Assembly (NCBI GenBank): GCA_025360105.1
Contig: JANYCT010000040.1
Location: 124,001 to 188,000, forward strand
From: Actinomycetes bacterium
GTDB taxonomy: Bacteria; Actinomycetota; Acidimicrobiia; Acidimicrobiales; Ilumatobacteraceae
DNA: 64,000 nucleotides
Direction of reading: 5' to 3'
The notes under the pieces were generated by a model. The model did no database searches, was not told the origin of the DNA, and saw only the letters and a program-made list of their open reading frames with translations. Numbering within the stretch: the first letter of the stretch is position 1; every line of letters begins with the position of its first letter. The position numbers and the translations under genes are program-made. Positions 29,718 to 39,777 of this stretch are shown here, in pieces.

Positions 29718-30506
29718 ATGTCGATGCCGTTTTTCACGCCGGGCGACGACCCGGGATCGAGCTTTCCCGAACTGCTGCGGCGGGTCGGATTGAACACAAC
29801 TCTGCCAACTTCCGGCACCATCGATCTCGGGGTTCCACACGCGACCACATGCGTCGCTTTGCGCTACGCCGATGGAGTGATCATGGCGGGCGACCGCCGC
29901 GCGACGAGCGGCAATCTCATCAGCCACCGCAGCATGGAAAAAGTGGTGCAGGCCGACAAGTTCAGCGGTGTGGCCATCGCCGGTGCGGCCGGACCAGCGA
30001 TGGAGATGATCAAGTTGTTCCAGTTGCAACTCGAACACTACGAAAAGGTCGAGGGCACATTCCTCAGCCTCGAGGGCAAGGCGAATCAGTTGTCGACGAT
30101 GGTGCGCAGCAACCTGCCCGCAGCGATGCAGGGCATGGTGGTCGTTCCGATCTTCGGCGGATTCGATTTGCTGCGAGTCTCCGGGCGGTTGTGGAATTAC
30201 GACGTCACGGGCGGGCGCTACGAGGAGCAGGAATTCGTGGCCACCGGATCTGGCAGCTTGCACGCCGGAACCGTGATCAAGATCGCACACCGCCCACAAA
30301 TGACCCGCGACGATGCGCTGAACCTCGCCTGTCGAGCGTTGTGGGAGGCTGCTGATGCCGACTCCGCCACGGGCGGGCCGGACATCTTGCGCGGCATCTA
30401 TCCCGTGGTGGCCACCATTACCGCCCAGGGTTGGCAGCGCGTGGCCGACGACGACCTCGCTGCCCGCTACACCACTATCGCCGCCGAAATGAGGTCACGC
30501 ACATGA
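29718..30506 (+). CDS. prcB: 20S proteasome beta subunit
   Basis: Short propeptide then HATTCVALRYADGVIMAGDRRATSGNLI; predicted mature N-terminus at Thr43. Confidence 0.95.
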   Translation: MSMPFFTPGDDPGSSFPELLRRVGLNTTLPTSGTIDLGVPHATTCVALRYADGVIMAGDRRATSGNLISHRSMEKVVQADKFSGVAIAGAAGPAMEMIKLFQLQLEHYEKVEGTFLSLEGKANQLSTMVRSNLPAAMQGMVVVPIFGGFDLLRVSGRLWNYDVTGGRYEEQEFVATGSGSLHAGTVIKIAHRPQMTRDDALNLACRALWEAADADSATGGPDILRGIYPVVATITAQGWQRVADDDLAARYTTIAAEMRSRT

Positions 30507-31183
30507 GCATGCCGTACTACGTGGCACCGGAACAGATCATGAAAGATCGCGCCGATTACGCACGCAAGGGCATCGCCCGTGGCCGGGCGATGGTCGCACT
30601 TCGGTACGACAATGGCATCGCGCTCGTTGCGGAGAATCCGTCGAACACGCTGCGCAAGATCAGCGAGATCTACGACCGTATTGCTTTTGCCGGTGTCGGC
30701 AAATACAACGAATTCGACCAACTTCGCGTCGCGGGAGTTCGCGCCGCCGATCTGAAGGGCTTCCAATACAGTCGTGACGATGTCGACGCGCGCAGCCTCG
30801 CCAATGGCTATGCGCAGATGCTCGGACAGATTTTCACCCACGAGATGAAGCCGATGGAGGTGGAGATACTCGTTGCCGAGGTCGCCCATGACGATGTGTC
30901 CGATCAGCTCTTCCACATCCTCTACGACGGTACGGTCATGGACGAGCGCCGTTTCAGTGTGCTCGGAGGCGATGCCGACGCGATCTCGGCACGGCTCAAC
31001 GGGTCATGGACAGAAGGACTCTCATTACAAGCGGCATTGCACGCGGCCGTTGCCGCGCTCGCTGGCGAAGATCGTGAGCTCACGGCCGACGACCTCGAGG
31101 TGGCCGTGCTGTCACGTACCAACGGTCGGCGTTGCTTCAAACGCCTCGACGATGCCGAGGTCGGCGCGCACCTCGGCGCGTAG
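30503..31183 (+). CDS. prcA: 20S proteasome alpha subunit
   Basis: MSMPYYVAPEQIMKDRADYARKGIARGRAMVALRYDNGIALVAENPSNTLRKISEIYDR. Confidence 0.95.
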   Translation: MSMPYYVAPEQIMKDRADYARKGIARGRAMVALRYDNGIALVAENPSNTLRKISEIYDRIAFAGVGKYNEFDQLRVAGVRAADLKGFQYSRDDVDARSLANGYAQMLGQIFTHEMKPMEVEILVAEVAHDDVSDQLFHILYDGTVMDERRFSVLGGDADAISARLNGSWTEGLSLQAALHAAVAALAGEDRELTADDLEVAVLSRTNGRRCFKRLDDAEVGAHLGA

Positions 31184-31197
31184 ATGAGACGTTTTCC

Positions 31198-31968
31198 GTG
31201 AGCACCGCCAATCGGTCCATCGACCTCAACAGCGACCTCGGCGAGGGACTTGGTCAATGGCTGATGGGCGATGACGCTGCGCTCCTCGGCATCGTCAGCA
31301 GCGCCAACGTCGCATGTGGCTTTCACGCCGGCGACCCGAGCACGATGCGTCGAATCTGTGAACTCGCGACGAGTTCGGCAGTCATGGTCGGAGCCCATGT
31401 CGCGTACCCCGATCTGGCGGGCTTCGGCAGGCGCTTCATCGACATCGATCCCGCCGAATTACGCGATGCCGTCACGTATCAGATCGGCGCGCTCGAGGCG
31501 ATCGCCCGGTCCGTTGGCACTCGGGTGTCGTATGTGAAGCCACACGGGGCGCTCTATAACACGATCGTTCATCACGAAGCTCAGGCCGCGGCTGTTGTGC
31601 AGGGTGTTGTCGCATGTGGCGGCTTGCCGCTCATGGGCCTGGGTGGCTCCGCCGTGCTGCGCCTCGCGACCTCGGCCGGGCTGCGCACCGTGACCGAAGC
31701 ATTTGTCGATCGCGCATACAACCCTGACGGCACGTTGGTCTCTCGTCGCGTGCCCGGTGCGGTACTCCACGACGTGAGCGCCATCGTCGCGCGCACCATT
31801 CGCATGGTCACCGAGCGCAAGGTGATCGCGATCGAGGGCACCGAGATTCATCTCGGCTTCGAATCGCTGTGCGTACACGGCGACACCGCCGAGGCCGTTG
31901 CGATTGCCGGCGCGGTCCGCGATGGGCTTGCCGGTGCCGGTATCGCACTTGTGCCATTCGTGGTCTGA
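31198..31968 (+). CDS. pxpA: LamB/YcsF family protein (5-oxoprolinase subunit A, PxpA-like)
   Basis: IDLNSDLGEGLGQW, ANVACGFHAGDPSTMRR, VGAHVAYPDLAGFGRR, VSYVKPHGALYN; GTG start. Confidence 0.93.
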   Translation: MSTANRSIDLNSDLGEGLGQWLMGDDAALLGIVSSANVACGFHAGDPSTMRRICELATSSAVMVGAHVAYPDLAGFGRRFIDIDPAELRDAVTYQIGALEAIARSVGTRVSYVKPHGALYNTIVHHEAQAAAVVQGVVACGGLPLMGLGGSAVLRLATSAGLRTVTEAFVDRAYNPDGTLVSRRVPGAVLHDVSAIVARTIRMVTERKVIAIEGTEIHLGFESLCVHGDTAEAVAIAGAVRDGLAGAGIALVPFVV

Positions 31969-32035
31969 GGCACGATTCCGGCACAATCTCTTCCTCCAAC
32001 CGCGCCAGCCGAAGCTCGTTCGCTAGGTTGGCGCC

Positions 32036-33394
32036 ATGGAGCGACGCATCTACGGACTCGAGAACGAGTACGGCGTCACGTGCACCTTGCGTGGCCAGCG
32101 CCGTCTCAGCCCCGACGAGGTCGCCCGGTACCTGTTCCGGCGTGTCGTCAGCTGGGGTCGCAGCAGCAACGTGTTTCTCCAGAACGGCGCACGGTTGTAT
32201 CTCGACGTTGGTTCGCACCCCGAGTACGCCACGCCCGAGTGCGACTCGCTCTACGACCTGGTCGTGCACGACAAAGCGGGGGAGCGCATCCTCGAGAGCT
32301 TGGTCGATTCGGCTGAGCAGCGCCTCCGAGAAGAGGGCATCCGCGGCACCATCTATCTGTTCAAGAACAACACCGACTCTGCGGGCAACAGCTACGGGTG
32401 CCACGAGAACTACCTCACCAGTCGGCGTGACGACCTTGGCCACTATGCCGAGGTGCTCATCCCGTTCTTGGTGAGCCGGCAGATTTACACGGGTGCCGGC
32501 AAGGTATTGCAAACCGCGCGCGGACCGGTGTACTCGATTGCGCAACGTGCCGAACACATCTGGGAGGGCGTTTCCTCGGCGACGACGCGCAGCCGGCCGA
32601 TCATCAACACGCGCGACGAGCCACACGCCGATGCCGAGAAGTACCGTCGTCTGCACGTGATCGTGGGCGACAGCAATATGAGCGAATACACCACCTTCGT
32701 CAAAGTCGGTGCGGCGGCGTGCATGTTGCGAATGGTCGAGGACCCGCAAGTGGTACTGCGCGATATGACCCTGGAGAATCCGATCCGGGCCATCCGCGAG
32801 ATCAGCCACGACATCACGTGTCGGCGCAAAGTGAAACTCGCAAACGGGCGCGAAGTCAGCGCACTCGACATCCAACGCGAATACCTCGACCGAGCGTTGC
32901 GCTATGCCGACACGAAGGGCTTCCCCCCGCTCGAACAACGCGCCCTCGAGATGTGGGAGCACTGTGTCAGCACCATCGAGAACGATCCGCTGAAACTTGA
33001 TCGCGAGGTTGATTGGGTGATCAAACACAAGCTCATCGAGGCCTATCGCGCCAAGCACGACCTCTCGCTCGGACATGCACAGGTGCAGCTGCTCGATCTG
33101 CAATACCACGACGTCAGCCGCACCCGCGGCGTGTTCTACAAGATGCAGGACCACGGCATGATCGAGCGCATGTGCAGCGACGAAGACATCGAGACTGCGG
33201 TGGATCAACCTCCCCAGACCACCCGGGCGCGCCTGCGCGGCGAGTTCATCAAGCGGGCCAAGGAGCGCAAACGCGACTACACCGTCGATTGGGTGCACCT
33301 CAAACTGAACGATCAGGCACAGCGCACCGTGCTGTGCAAGGACCCGTTCAAGAGCCGTGACGAGCGAGTCGAGAAACTGATTGCGTCACTCTGA
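32036..33394 (+). CDS. pafA: Pup-protein ligase PafA
   Basis: [77 protein letters not shown]. Confidence 0.96.
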   Translation: MERRIYGLENEYGVTCTLRGQRRLSPDEVARYLFRRVVSWGRSSNVFLQNGARLYLDVGSHPEYATPECDSLYDLVVHDKAGERILESLVDSAEQRLREEGIRGTIYLFKNNTDSAGNSYGCHENYLTSRRDDLGHYAEVLIPFLVSRQIYTGAGKVLQTARGPVYSIAQRAEHIWEGVSSATTRSRPIINTRDEPHADAEKYRRLHVIVGDSNMSEYTTFVKVGAAACMLRMVEDPQVVLRDMTLENPIRAIREISHDITCRRKVKLANGREVSALDIQREYLDRALRYADTKGFPPLEQRALEMWEHCVSTIENDPLKLDREVDWVIKHKLIEAYRAKHDLSLGHAQVQLLDLQYHDVSRTRGVFYKMQDHGMIERMCSDEDIETAVDQPPQTTRARLRGEFIKRAKERKRDYTVDWVHLKLNDQAQRTVLCKDPFKSRDERVEKLIASL

Positions 33395-33438
33395 CGTGCC
33401 GCCACTCTGGGGTCATCAACGGATACCGTAGGGCCTCC

Positions 33439-34173
33439 ATGACCACTGACGAGTCCCCCGTAGGCGCCAGCGAGTACACCGGCATCGCCGAATCGACCGC
33501 TGCTGACGCGCGCTTCGTGAACACCGGGAACGCCTCGTCAGAGTCCAGCACGCTGGTTTTCGACGAGGCAACTGCCACCGGCACCGACACCGGCACCGAC
33601 ACCGACACCGACAATACCGTCGTCGCCCCAGCATCGAAGAAGAGCTTCTCAAAGGCGGCTCGCGAGTGGTTGCTCGTCATCGTCATCGCTATCACTGCAG
33701 CGATCCTGATGAAGGTCTACGTCGTTCAGCAGTTCTACGTATCCGGACACTCGATGGACACCACGCTGCACGATTTTGATCGCGTGCTCGTCAACAAACT
33801 CTCCTATCGCCTGCACGACCCTCGTCGCGGCGACATCGTCGTGCTTGAAGAGGCCCAGGGGCTCACCCAACGCGACCTGATCAAGCGTGTCATTGGCCTG
33901 CCCGGAGAAACCATCGCGATCCGAAGCTGCGTCGTGACCATCAACGACAAGGTACTCAGCGAGCCCTACCTCGATCCCCGTGTGGTCACCCCGAACAACT
34001 GTGGCGGAGACCTCGATCCGGTCACCGTCACGCCTCATCACGTGTTCGTCATGGGTGACAATCGCCCCGGGTCTGGCGACAGCCGTGGACCGCTTGGGCA
34101 GGTCGATTACAACCAAATCGTCGGTCGCGCATTCGTGGTCATCTGGCCGAAGTCGGACTGGAAGTGGCTGTAG
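33439..34173 (+). CDS. lepB: signal peptidase I
   Basis: FYVSGHSMDTTLHDFDRVLVNKLSYRLHDPRRGDIVVL, RDLIKRVIGLPGETIAI, VMGDNRPGSGDSRGPLG. Confidence 0.93.
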   Translation: MTTDESPVGASEYTGIAESTAADARFVNTGNASSESSTLVFDEATATGTDTGTDTDTDNTVVAPASKKSFSKAAREWLLVIVIAITAAILMKVYVVQQFYVSGHSMDTTLHDFDRVLVNKLSYRLHDPRRGDIVVLEEAQGLTQRDLIKRVIGLPGETIAIRSCVVTINDKVLSEPYLDPRVVTPNNCGGDLDPVTVTPHHVFVMGDNRPGSGDSRGPLGQVDYNQIVGRAFVVIWPKSDWKWL

Positions 34174-34222
34174 GCCTACCGACACGAGGTGGTTGACTCT
34201 CCGCTTCGATCCCCAGCTCCGA

Positions 34223-34954
34223 TTACAGCATCGGTGCACCGAGCTCAGCCCGATAGGACTCCATCATCCGATCGACCCAATCGCTGTGGACGCCATCGAT
34301 ACCCATGCGTAGGACTGGGCGCAGTACGTGCTCGTATTGGAGATCCCACGCAATGGCGCACAGACCGAAGCGGTGCACCAACGAGACGAGGCCACCGTTC
34401 CAGTCGCTGTAATGCATGTTCACGGCGTGGATACCCTCACTCGCCAAGGTTGCGGCACGGCGCTCCGGTCCTTCTTTGATTCGCACGAGGCGCGTCGAGT
34501 CAACGAGTTTTGCGCCGTCGAGGTGGGCGCGCAGCGAGAGCAGATTCTGCCAAACGGGATCGCAGAGCCACAGACGAGCCATGAGCTCGGGAGCGACTTC
34601 GCGCACCACGCGGAGCACCGCCAGACCGGCGTTCGGGTCTTTGAGGTCGAGCGACAAGTGGTAGCCCGTACCGCATTGGTCGATCAACTCCGTGAGGGCG
34701 GGGATGAAGGATGGGAGCTGCGATCGTCGCAATTCGCCGATTGGACGCTTGCCGAAGCGCCGGCGAACGAACCCGTCGTGCTCGAGCACGGGAATGCCGT
34801 CAGCGGTGAGCCACACATCGCTCTCCAGACCGGTGGCGCCCAGTCTGAGCCCGAGCGCGAAGGCGTCGAGGGTGTTCTCGGGCGCGTGTGCTCGTCCGCC
34901 GCGATGGGCGAATGCAATCGGATGGTCAAGCAGAGAGGGCAGTCGCTGTTGCAT
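34223..34954 (-). CDS. glycerophosphodiester phosphodiesterase family protein
   Basis: IAFAHRGGRAHAPENTLDAFALGLRLGATGLESDVWLTADGIPVLEHD. Confidence 0.92.
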   Translation of the reverse strand: MQQRLPSLLDHPIAFAHRGGRAHAPENTLDAFALGLRLGATGLESDVWLTADGIPVLEHDGFVRRRFGKRPIGELRRSQLPSFIPALTELIDQCGTGYHLSLDLKDPNAGLAVLRVVREVAPELMARLWLCDPVWQNLLSLRAHLDGAKLVDSTRLVRIKEGPERRAATLASEGIHAVNMHYSDWNGGLVSLVHRFGLCAIAWDLQYEHVLRPVLRMGIDGVHSDWVDRMMESYRAELGAPML

Positions 34955-35043
34955 CGGGTCCTATTGTGGCAGGCGTAACGGCGACACGCGTCTGCGCTCT
35001 GACTGCCCTCGCTTGCGACCAATCTGGTCGTAGACTCGCCAAC

Positions 35044-35661
35044 GTGTTCAACTTGTCGGGTAGTGAGCTGATCTTCCTCGTGATCATCGCGCTCGTGGTG
35101 CTCGGCCCCGACAAACTGCCCGAGGCCATGCGCAAGGCCGGCAAGCTCTACAACGATTTCAAGAAGATGACCGGCGGTTTTCAAGACGAGATGCGCAACG
35201 TGCTCGAAGAGCCCCTGCGTGAGTTCCGCGAGACAGCCGACATGGTCAAGGGCGCAGCGATGTTCGACCCCAACGTGGTCGCTCCCACCCCGGCTCTGAA
35301 CCCCGCTGATGAGATCCGTCCGAAGGATCCCCTCGGCGACAATGCACCACCGGAGATCGAGCGTTCGCCCGGCCCCAACTTCGCGAGCGCGGCACCCCGA
35401 CCAACCCACCCAATGGTTCCCTTTGAGTCGGTAGTCATCTCCGGTGGCGAGTCCACCGACGCTGTCGCTCCCGACGTCGAGTCGGTAACGGTGACGCCCG
35501 TAGCCGTCGCGTCCGAGCACCATGCCGAGGACAACGCCGAGGACAACGCCGACAGTCATACCGACGTTGCCGCCGAAAGTACAGCCGGGGTGGTTTCGTA
35601 CTATTCGCCCGGCGACGCTTCGGCCCTCGACGTCACCGTCGACGAGGCACCCTCGGCATGA
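35044..35661 (+). CDS. tatB: Sec-independent translocase TatA/TatB family protein
   Basis: VFNLSGSELIFLVIIALVVLGPDKLPEAMRKAGKLYNDFKKMTGGFQDE; GTG start. Confidence 0.88.
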   Translation: MFNLSGSELIFLVIIALVVLGPDKLPEAMRKAGKLYNDFKKMTGGFQDEMRNVLEEPLREFRETADMVKGAAMFDPNVVAPTPALNPADEIRPKDPLGDNAPPEIERSPGPNFASAAPRPTHPMVPFESVVISGGESTDAVAPDVESVTVTPVAVASEHHAEDNAEDNADSHTDVAAESTAGVVSYYSPGDASALDVTVDEAPSA

Positions 35662-36497
35662 AGGTGCCATTCACGTCAGCCGATCGGCCGGTGGTCAAAA
35701 GCCCCGACGATCGCATGACCCTGCGCGACCATTTGGCCGAGCTGCGCATCCGAATCGTTCGTAGCGTGTTGGCCATAGCGCTCGGCGTCATTCTCATGTT
35801 GTCGTTCTACGATCAGGTGCTGCGCTTCCTGCTCGGGCCCTATCGCGACCTGTGCAACCGACGTGGGCCGACATTCTGCGATGGCAAGGTCTACGGTCTC
35901 GGACCCCTCGACGGCTTCTCCACACGCATCTCGGTGTCGATGTACGGGGGCCTGATCCTGGCTCTCCCCGTGGTGCTCTGGCAGATCTGGCGCTTCGTGG
36001 TACCGGGTCTGCACGCCAAGGAAAAGAAGTACGCCATTCCGTTCATCGCGTCGACGATCGGCCTATTCGCTCTCGGCGGCTACATCGCCTTTTGGACCCT
36101 CGACAAGGCTCTCGAATTTCTCATCTCATGGTCAGGCGAAGGCGTCGGCCAAGTCTTTCAGGTCAGCAAGTACATCAGCCTCGTGGGGCTGATGGTATTT
36201 GCCTTCGGTATCGGTTTCGAGTTTCCCGTGTTGCTGGTGTTCCTGCAGCTCGTCGGCGTCCTCACACCGCAGACATTGCTCAAGGGATGGCGCTACGCGA
36301 TCATGGCAATCTTCGTGATCGCCGCAGTCATCACGCCCTCCGGTGACCCCATTTCGATGCTGGCGCTGGCGGTGCCGATGAGCATCTTCTACCTCGTTTC
36401 CATCGTGATTGGGCTGATCATTCAGCGACGCAAGCGCAAGCGCGGCGACAGCGCCGACGAAGATGACGACGAATCTGTCGCTGTTGCGTCCGCATAA
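35658..36497 (+). CDS. tatC: twin-arginine translocase subunit TatC
   Basis: MTLRDHLAELRIRIVRSVLAIALG, six TM segments, FGIGFEFPVLLVFLQ. Confidence 0.95.
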   Translation: MKVPFTSADRPVVKSPDDRMTLRDHLAELRIRIVRSVLAIALGVILMLSFYDQVLRFLLGPYRDLCNRRGPTFCDGKVYGLGPLDGFSTRISVSMYGGLILALPVVLWQIWRFVVPGLHAKEKKYAIPFIASTIGLFALGGYIAFWTLDKALEFLISWSGEGVGQVFQVSKYISLVGLMVFAFGIGFEFPVLLVFLQLVGVLTPQTLLKGWRYAIMAIFVIAAVITPSGDPISMLALAVPMSIFYLVSIVIGLIIQRRKRKRGDSADEDDDESVAVASA

Positions 36498-36520
36498 TCG
36501 GCGCGACGACGCGCCACACT

Positions 36521-39157
36521 GTGCAGGTGCGTGCCGACCGGGCTGAACTGATCGCCCACTACACCTTTCCGCTCGATCGTTTCCAGCTACTGGCGATGGA
36601 CGCGCTCGACGACGGCCAGTCGGTGCTCGTCGCGGCGCCCACGGGTTCGGGCAAGACCGTGGTCGCCGAATACGGCATCGATACCGCTGTCCGGGCGGGC
36701 AGGCGTGCCTTCTACACCGCGCCGATCAAGGCGCTGTCGAATCAGAAGTTCCACGATCTCGTCGCCATCTACGGTGCCGATCGCGTCGGCCTCCTCACGG
36801 GTGACAACACGATCAACGGTGATGCGCCCATCGTGGTGATGACTACCGAGGTGCTTCGCAACATGATCTACGGACGATCTCGCGCGCTGAGTGATCTTGC
36901 TGTGGTCGTGCTCGACGAAGTGCACTTCTTGCAGGACACCTATCGCGGTCCGGTGTGGGAAGAGGTCATCATCCACTTGCCCGACTATGTACAGCTGGTG
37001 TGCCTATCTGCAACCGTGAGCAACGCCACCGAGCTCACCGACTGGATCAGCACGGTACGCGGGCCAACGACCGCTGTCGTCGAGGACAAGCGTCCGGTTC
37101 GTTTGGAGAACCTGTTCCTGGTGGGCGACAAGAGCAGTGACAAGGTCCATCTGCTACCGACGCTCGTGAACGATCGTCCCAACTCGGTGGCAATGCGACT
37201 CACCGACGAAGGCGGCCAGCAATGGCGCGGCGGTCGCGGTCGACAAAGTGGGCACGCAAAGCGCCGGCTGTACGCGCCATCGCGCATTGAGGTGGTGGAA
37301 CGACTTGAGCACGAGCACATGCTGCCCGCGATCTACTTCATCTTCAGTCGCAATCAATGTGACGAGGCCGCCAAGACGTGCTTGGCCGCCGGGTTGCACC
37401 TGACTACGGGCGACGAGCGCGAGCGGATCCGCGAAATCGTCGACGCTCGCTTGGCGGGCATCGACGCGACCGACCTCGCCGTACTCGGTTACGGACAGTT
37501 CGTGGCCCAACTCGAAGCGGGCATCGCTGCGCATCACGCGGGGATGGTGCCACCCTTCAAGGAAGTGGTCGAGGCGTGTTTCAGTCAGGGCCTAGCCAAG
37601 ATCGTTTTCGCAACGGAGACGCTCGCTGTCGGTATCAACATGCCGGCACGCACCGTTGTGATCGACAAGCTCACCAAATTCACGGGTGAACACCACGCGA
37701 TGCTCACCGCGGGCGAGTACACCCAACTCACCGGCCGCGCCGGCCGACGAGGCATCGACGAACTCGGCCAGGCAATCGTGCTCTGGAACCCGTTCACATC
37801 GTTCGATCAAGTAGCGGGTCTTGCGGCCAGCCGATGGTTTCACCTCAACTCGGCGTTCCGGCCCACCTACAACATGGCCGCAAACCTCGTGCGCACCTAC
37901 ACCAGCGAACAAGCCCATCATCTCCTCAACCTGTCGTTCGCCCAGTACCAGGCAGACGGTGATGTCGTTCGGCTCGAGGCACGGCTGTCGCGCCGTCAGG
38001 CCCAGCTCGCAGACCTGATCGAACAGGCGCGCAGTCCATACGGCGACATCGACGACTACCGACGACGTCTGCGCGACGCCGAGCAACCGTCGGCGCACAT
38101 CGCGAGCCGCGACGACCCCATCGATATCGCGATCATGAAACTGCGCCCCGGAGACGTGATCTACGTACGCAAAGGCAAATATTCTGGACGGGCCGCCGTC
38201 ATCTCCACGGCGAACCGCAAGGGCGGCACTCGCGTGAACGTGGTGACCACGCGTCGAGATCTGCTGATGCTCTCGGGTGCCGACTTTGCCGAACCACCGG
38301 TGGCACTGGGCCACATCGGTCTGCCGGTGGAGTTCGCACCCAATCGCCTCGACTACCAGCGTGAGGTCGCACATCGACTCGATGCGGTCAAACTCGCGGC
38401 ACGCCCGCCGGGCCGACGTCTACCAGCAGCCAGCATCGATGGATATCACCCTGTGGAAGACGATCCCGATCTGAAAAGCCGCTTGAAGGTTGCAGCGCAG
38501 GCCGAGCGGCTCGGGCGCGAAGTCGAAGACATCCGCACCCGAGTGAAAGGCCGCAGCCAATCGATCGCCCGCGACTTCGACCGCGTGCTCGGCATTCTGT
38601 CCGCGTGGGGCTACGTCGATGGCTGGACGCTCACCGAAGCAGGCAACATGCTCGCGCGCACGTTCCACGAGAGCGATCTGTTGATCGTCGAGGCCGTTCG
38701 TCAGGGCATGCTTGATGACTTGGATCCTGCGACGATGGCGGGCCTCGTGTCGGTATTCGTCTACGAACACCGCAGCGCCGATGAGGCGCCCTTGCCATGG
38801 TTTCCGAATAACGCCGTCCGCAAACGCTGGTTGCAGATCGCCGCACTCAGCTCCGACCTGCGCGAGATCGAGGAGGAGGACGGCCTCATTGTGCACCGCG
38901 CCCCCGATCCCACATTCCTGGCGATCGCGTTCGCCTGGGCGGCGGGCGAGGGATTCGCCGAGGTGGTCGAGTCCGAGGAGCTTTCTGGCGGCGACTTCGT
39001 TCGCACCGTCAAGCAACTCATCGACCTCCTCCGCCAGCTTGCCATCGTCGCCCCGATCGCGGCGACGCGCCGGTCAGCCGAGGACGCTGCCGATGCTTTG
39101 TTCCGTGGAGTCGTGGCAGCGTCGAGCGCCGTCGAGATCGAGGAACCGCAGCGGTGA
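36521..39157 (+). CDS. helY: Ski2/Mtr4-like DEAD/DEAH-box RNA helicase (HelY type)
   Basis: VAAPTGSGKTVVAEYG, VVLDEVHFLQD, AIYFIFSRNQCD, QLTGRAGRRGIDELG, C-terminal DSHCT-like region. Confidence 0.92.
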   Translation: MQVRADRAELIAHYTFPLDRFQLLAMDALDDGQSVLVAAPTGSGKTVVAEYGIDTAVRAGRRAFYTAPIKALSNQKFHDLVAIYGADRVGLLTGDNTINGDAPIVVMTTEVLRNMIYGRSRALSDLAVVVLDEVHFLQDTYRGPVWEEVIIHLPDYVQLVCLSATVSNATELTDWISTVRGPTTAVVEDKRPVRLENLFLVGDKSSDKVHLLPTLVNDRPNSVAMRLTDEGGQQWRGGRGRQSGHAKRRLYAPSRIEVVERLEHEHMLPAIYFIFSRNQCDEAAKTCLAAGLHLTTGDERERIREIVDARLAGIDATDLAVLGYGQFVAQLEAGIAAHHAGMVPPFKEVVEACFSQGLAKIVFATETLAVGINMPARTVVIDKLTKFTGEHHAMLTAGEYTQLTGRAGRRGIDELGQAIVLWNPFTSFDQVAGLAASRWFHLNSAFRPTYNMAANLVRTYTSEQAHHLLNLSFAQYQADGDVVRLEARLSRRQAQLADLIEQARSPYGDIDDYRRRLRDAEQPSAHIASRDDPIDIAIMKLRPGDVIYVRKGKYSGRAAVISTANRKGGTRVNVVTTRRDLLMLSGADFAEPPVALGHIGLPVEFAPNRLDYQREVAHRLDAVKLAARPPGRRLPAASIDGYHPVEDDPDLKSRLKVAAQAERLGREVEDIRTRVKGRSQSIARDFDRVLGILSAWGYVDGWTLTEAGNMLARTFHESDLLIVEAVRQGMLDDLDPATMAGLVSVFVYEHRSADEAPLPWFPNNAVRKRWLQIAALSSDLREIEEEDGLIVHRAPDPTFLAIAFAWAAGEGFAEVVESEELSGGDFVRTVKQLIDLLRQLAIVAPIAATRRSAEDAADALFRGVVAASSAVEIEEPQR

Positions 39158-39777
39158 CGATCCGTAAGGGACACGAGTGGGGCAGCGTTGCCGTGGCGCC
39201 GGACTCGCTGCTCACCGTGACCTCCGACGCTGCACTCCGTGCCCTCATCGAGAGCTCACGGCGAACCGGGGCCGAGGTGCCTACCGTTGGCCTGCTCGGC
39301 GGCGACCTCATGCGCACCGTCGGCGGTTCTGCTGATGTGTCCCGGTTCCATTCCGGCGAACCGGTGCCACACCTACCCATCGATGTCGTGCACCTCGTCG
39401 CCGACGAATCCCGCGAAGCATGGTTCGTTGCCCACCTCGTTGCCCGGAAGTCGTGGTGGCGCGGCACCATCACCGCCGCGATGAACGCGCAATTCATCGG
39501 CACGTGGGACGTGGCGCCTCGCGGTCACCCCAACGACGGCCGCGTTGACGTCGTCGAGGTGTCATCGAACATGACCATGCAGCAGCGCTGGATGGCGCGG
39601 TCGCGGGTTGCTCTCGGCACCCACGTTCCTCATCCGCTCATCGCCACGACGCAACGATCTGAGATCACGATCGAGCTTGCCCGGACGACGCCGCTGTGGA
39701 TCGACGGCGAACGCTGGGGGAGTGGTCGCGTGCTGCACCTGCACGTTGAACCCGACGCCCTCATCGTCTGCGTGTGA
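39154..39777 (+). CDS. hypothetical protein, possible diacylglycerol-kinase-like accessory domain
   Basis: ORF overlapping helY by 4 nt; WWRGTITAAMNAQFIGTWDVAPRGHPNDGRVDVVEV. Confidence 0.5.
   Translation: MTIRKGHEWGSVAVAPDSLLTVTSDAALRALIESSRRTGAEVPTVGLLGGDLMRTVGGSADVSRFHSGEPVPHLPIDVVHLVADESREAWFVAHLVARKSWWRGTITAAMNAQFIGTWDVAPRGHPNDGRVDVVEVSSNMTMQQRWMARSRVALGTHVPHPLIATTQRSEITIELARTTPLWIDGERWGSGRVLHLHVEPDALIVCV

Noticed and set aside
31808-33298. 496-aa minus-strand ORF opposite pafA
   Set aside because: Antisense shadow of pafA; no family motifs.
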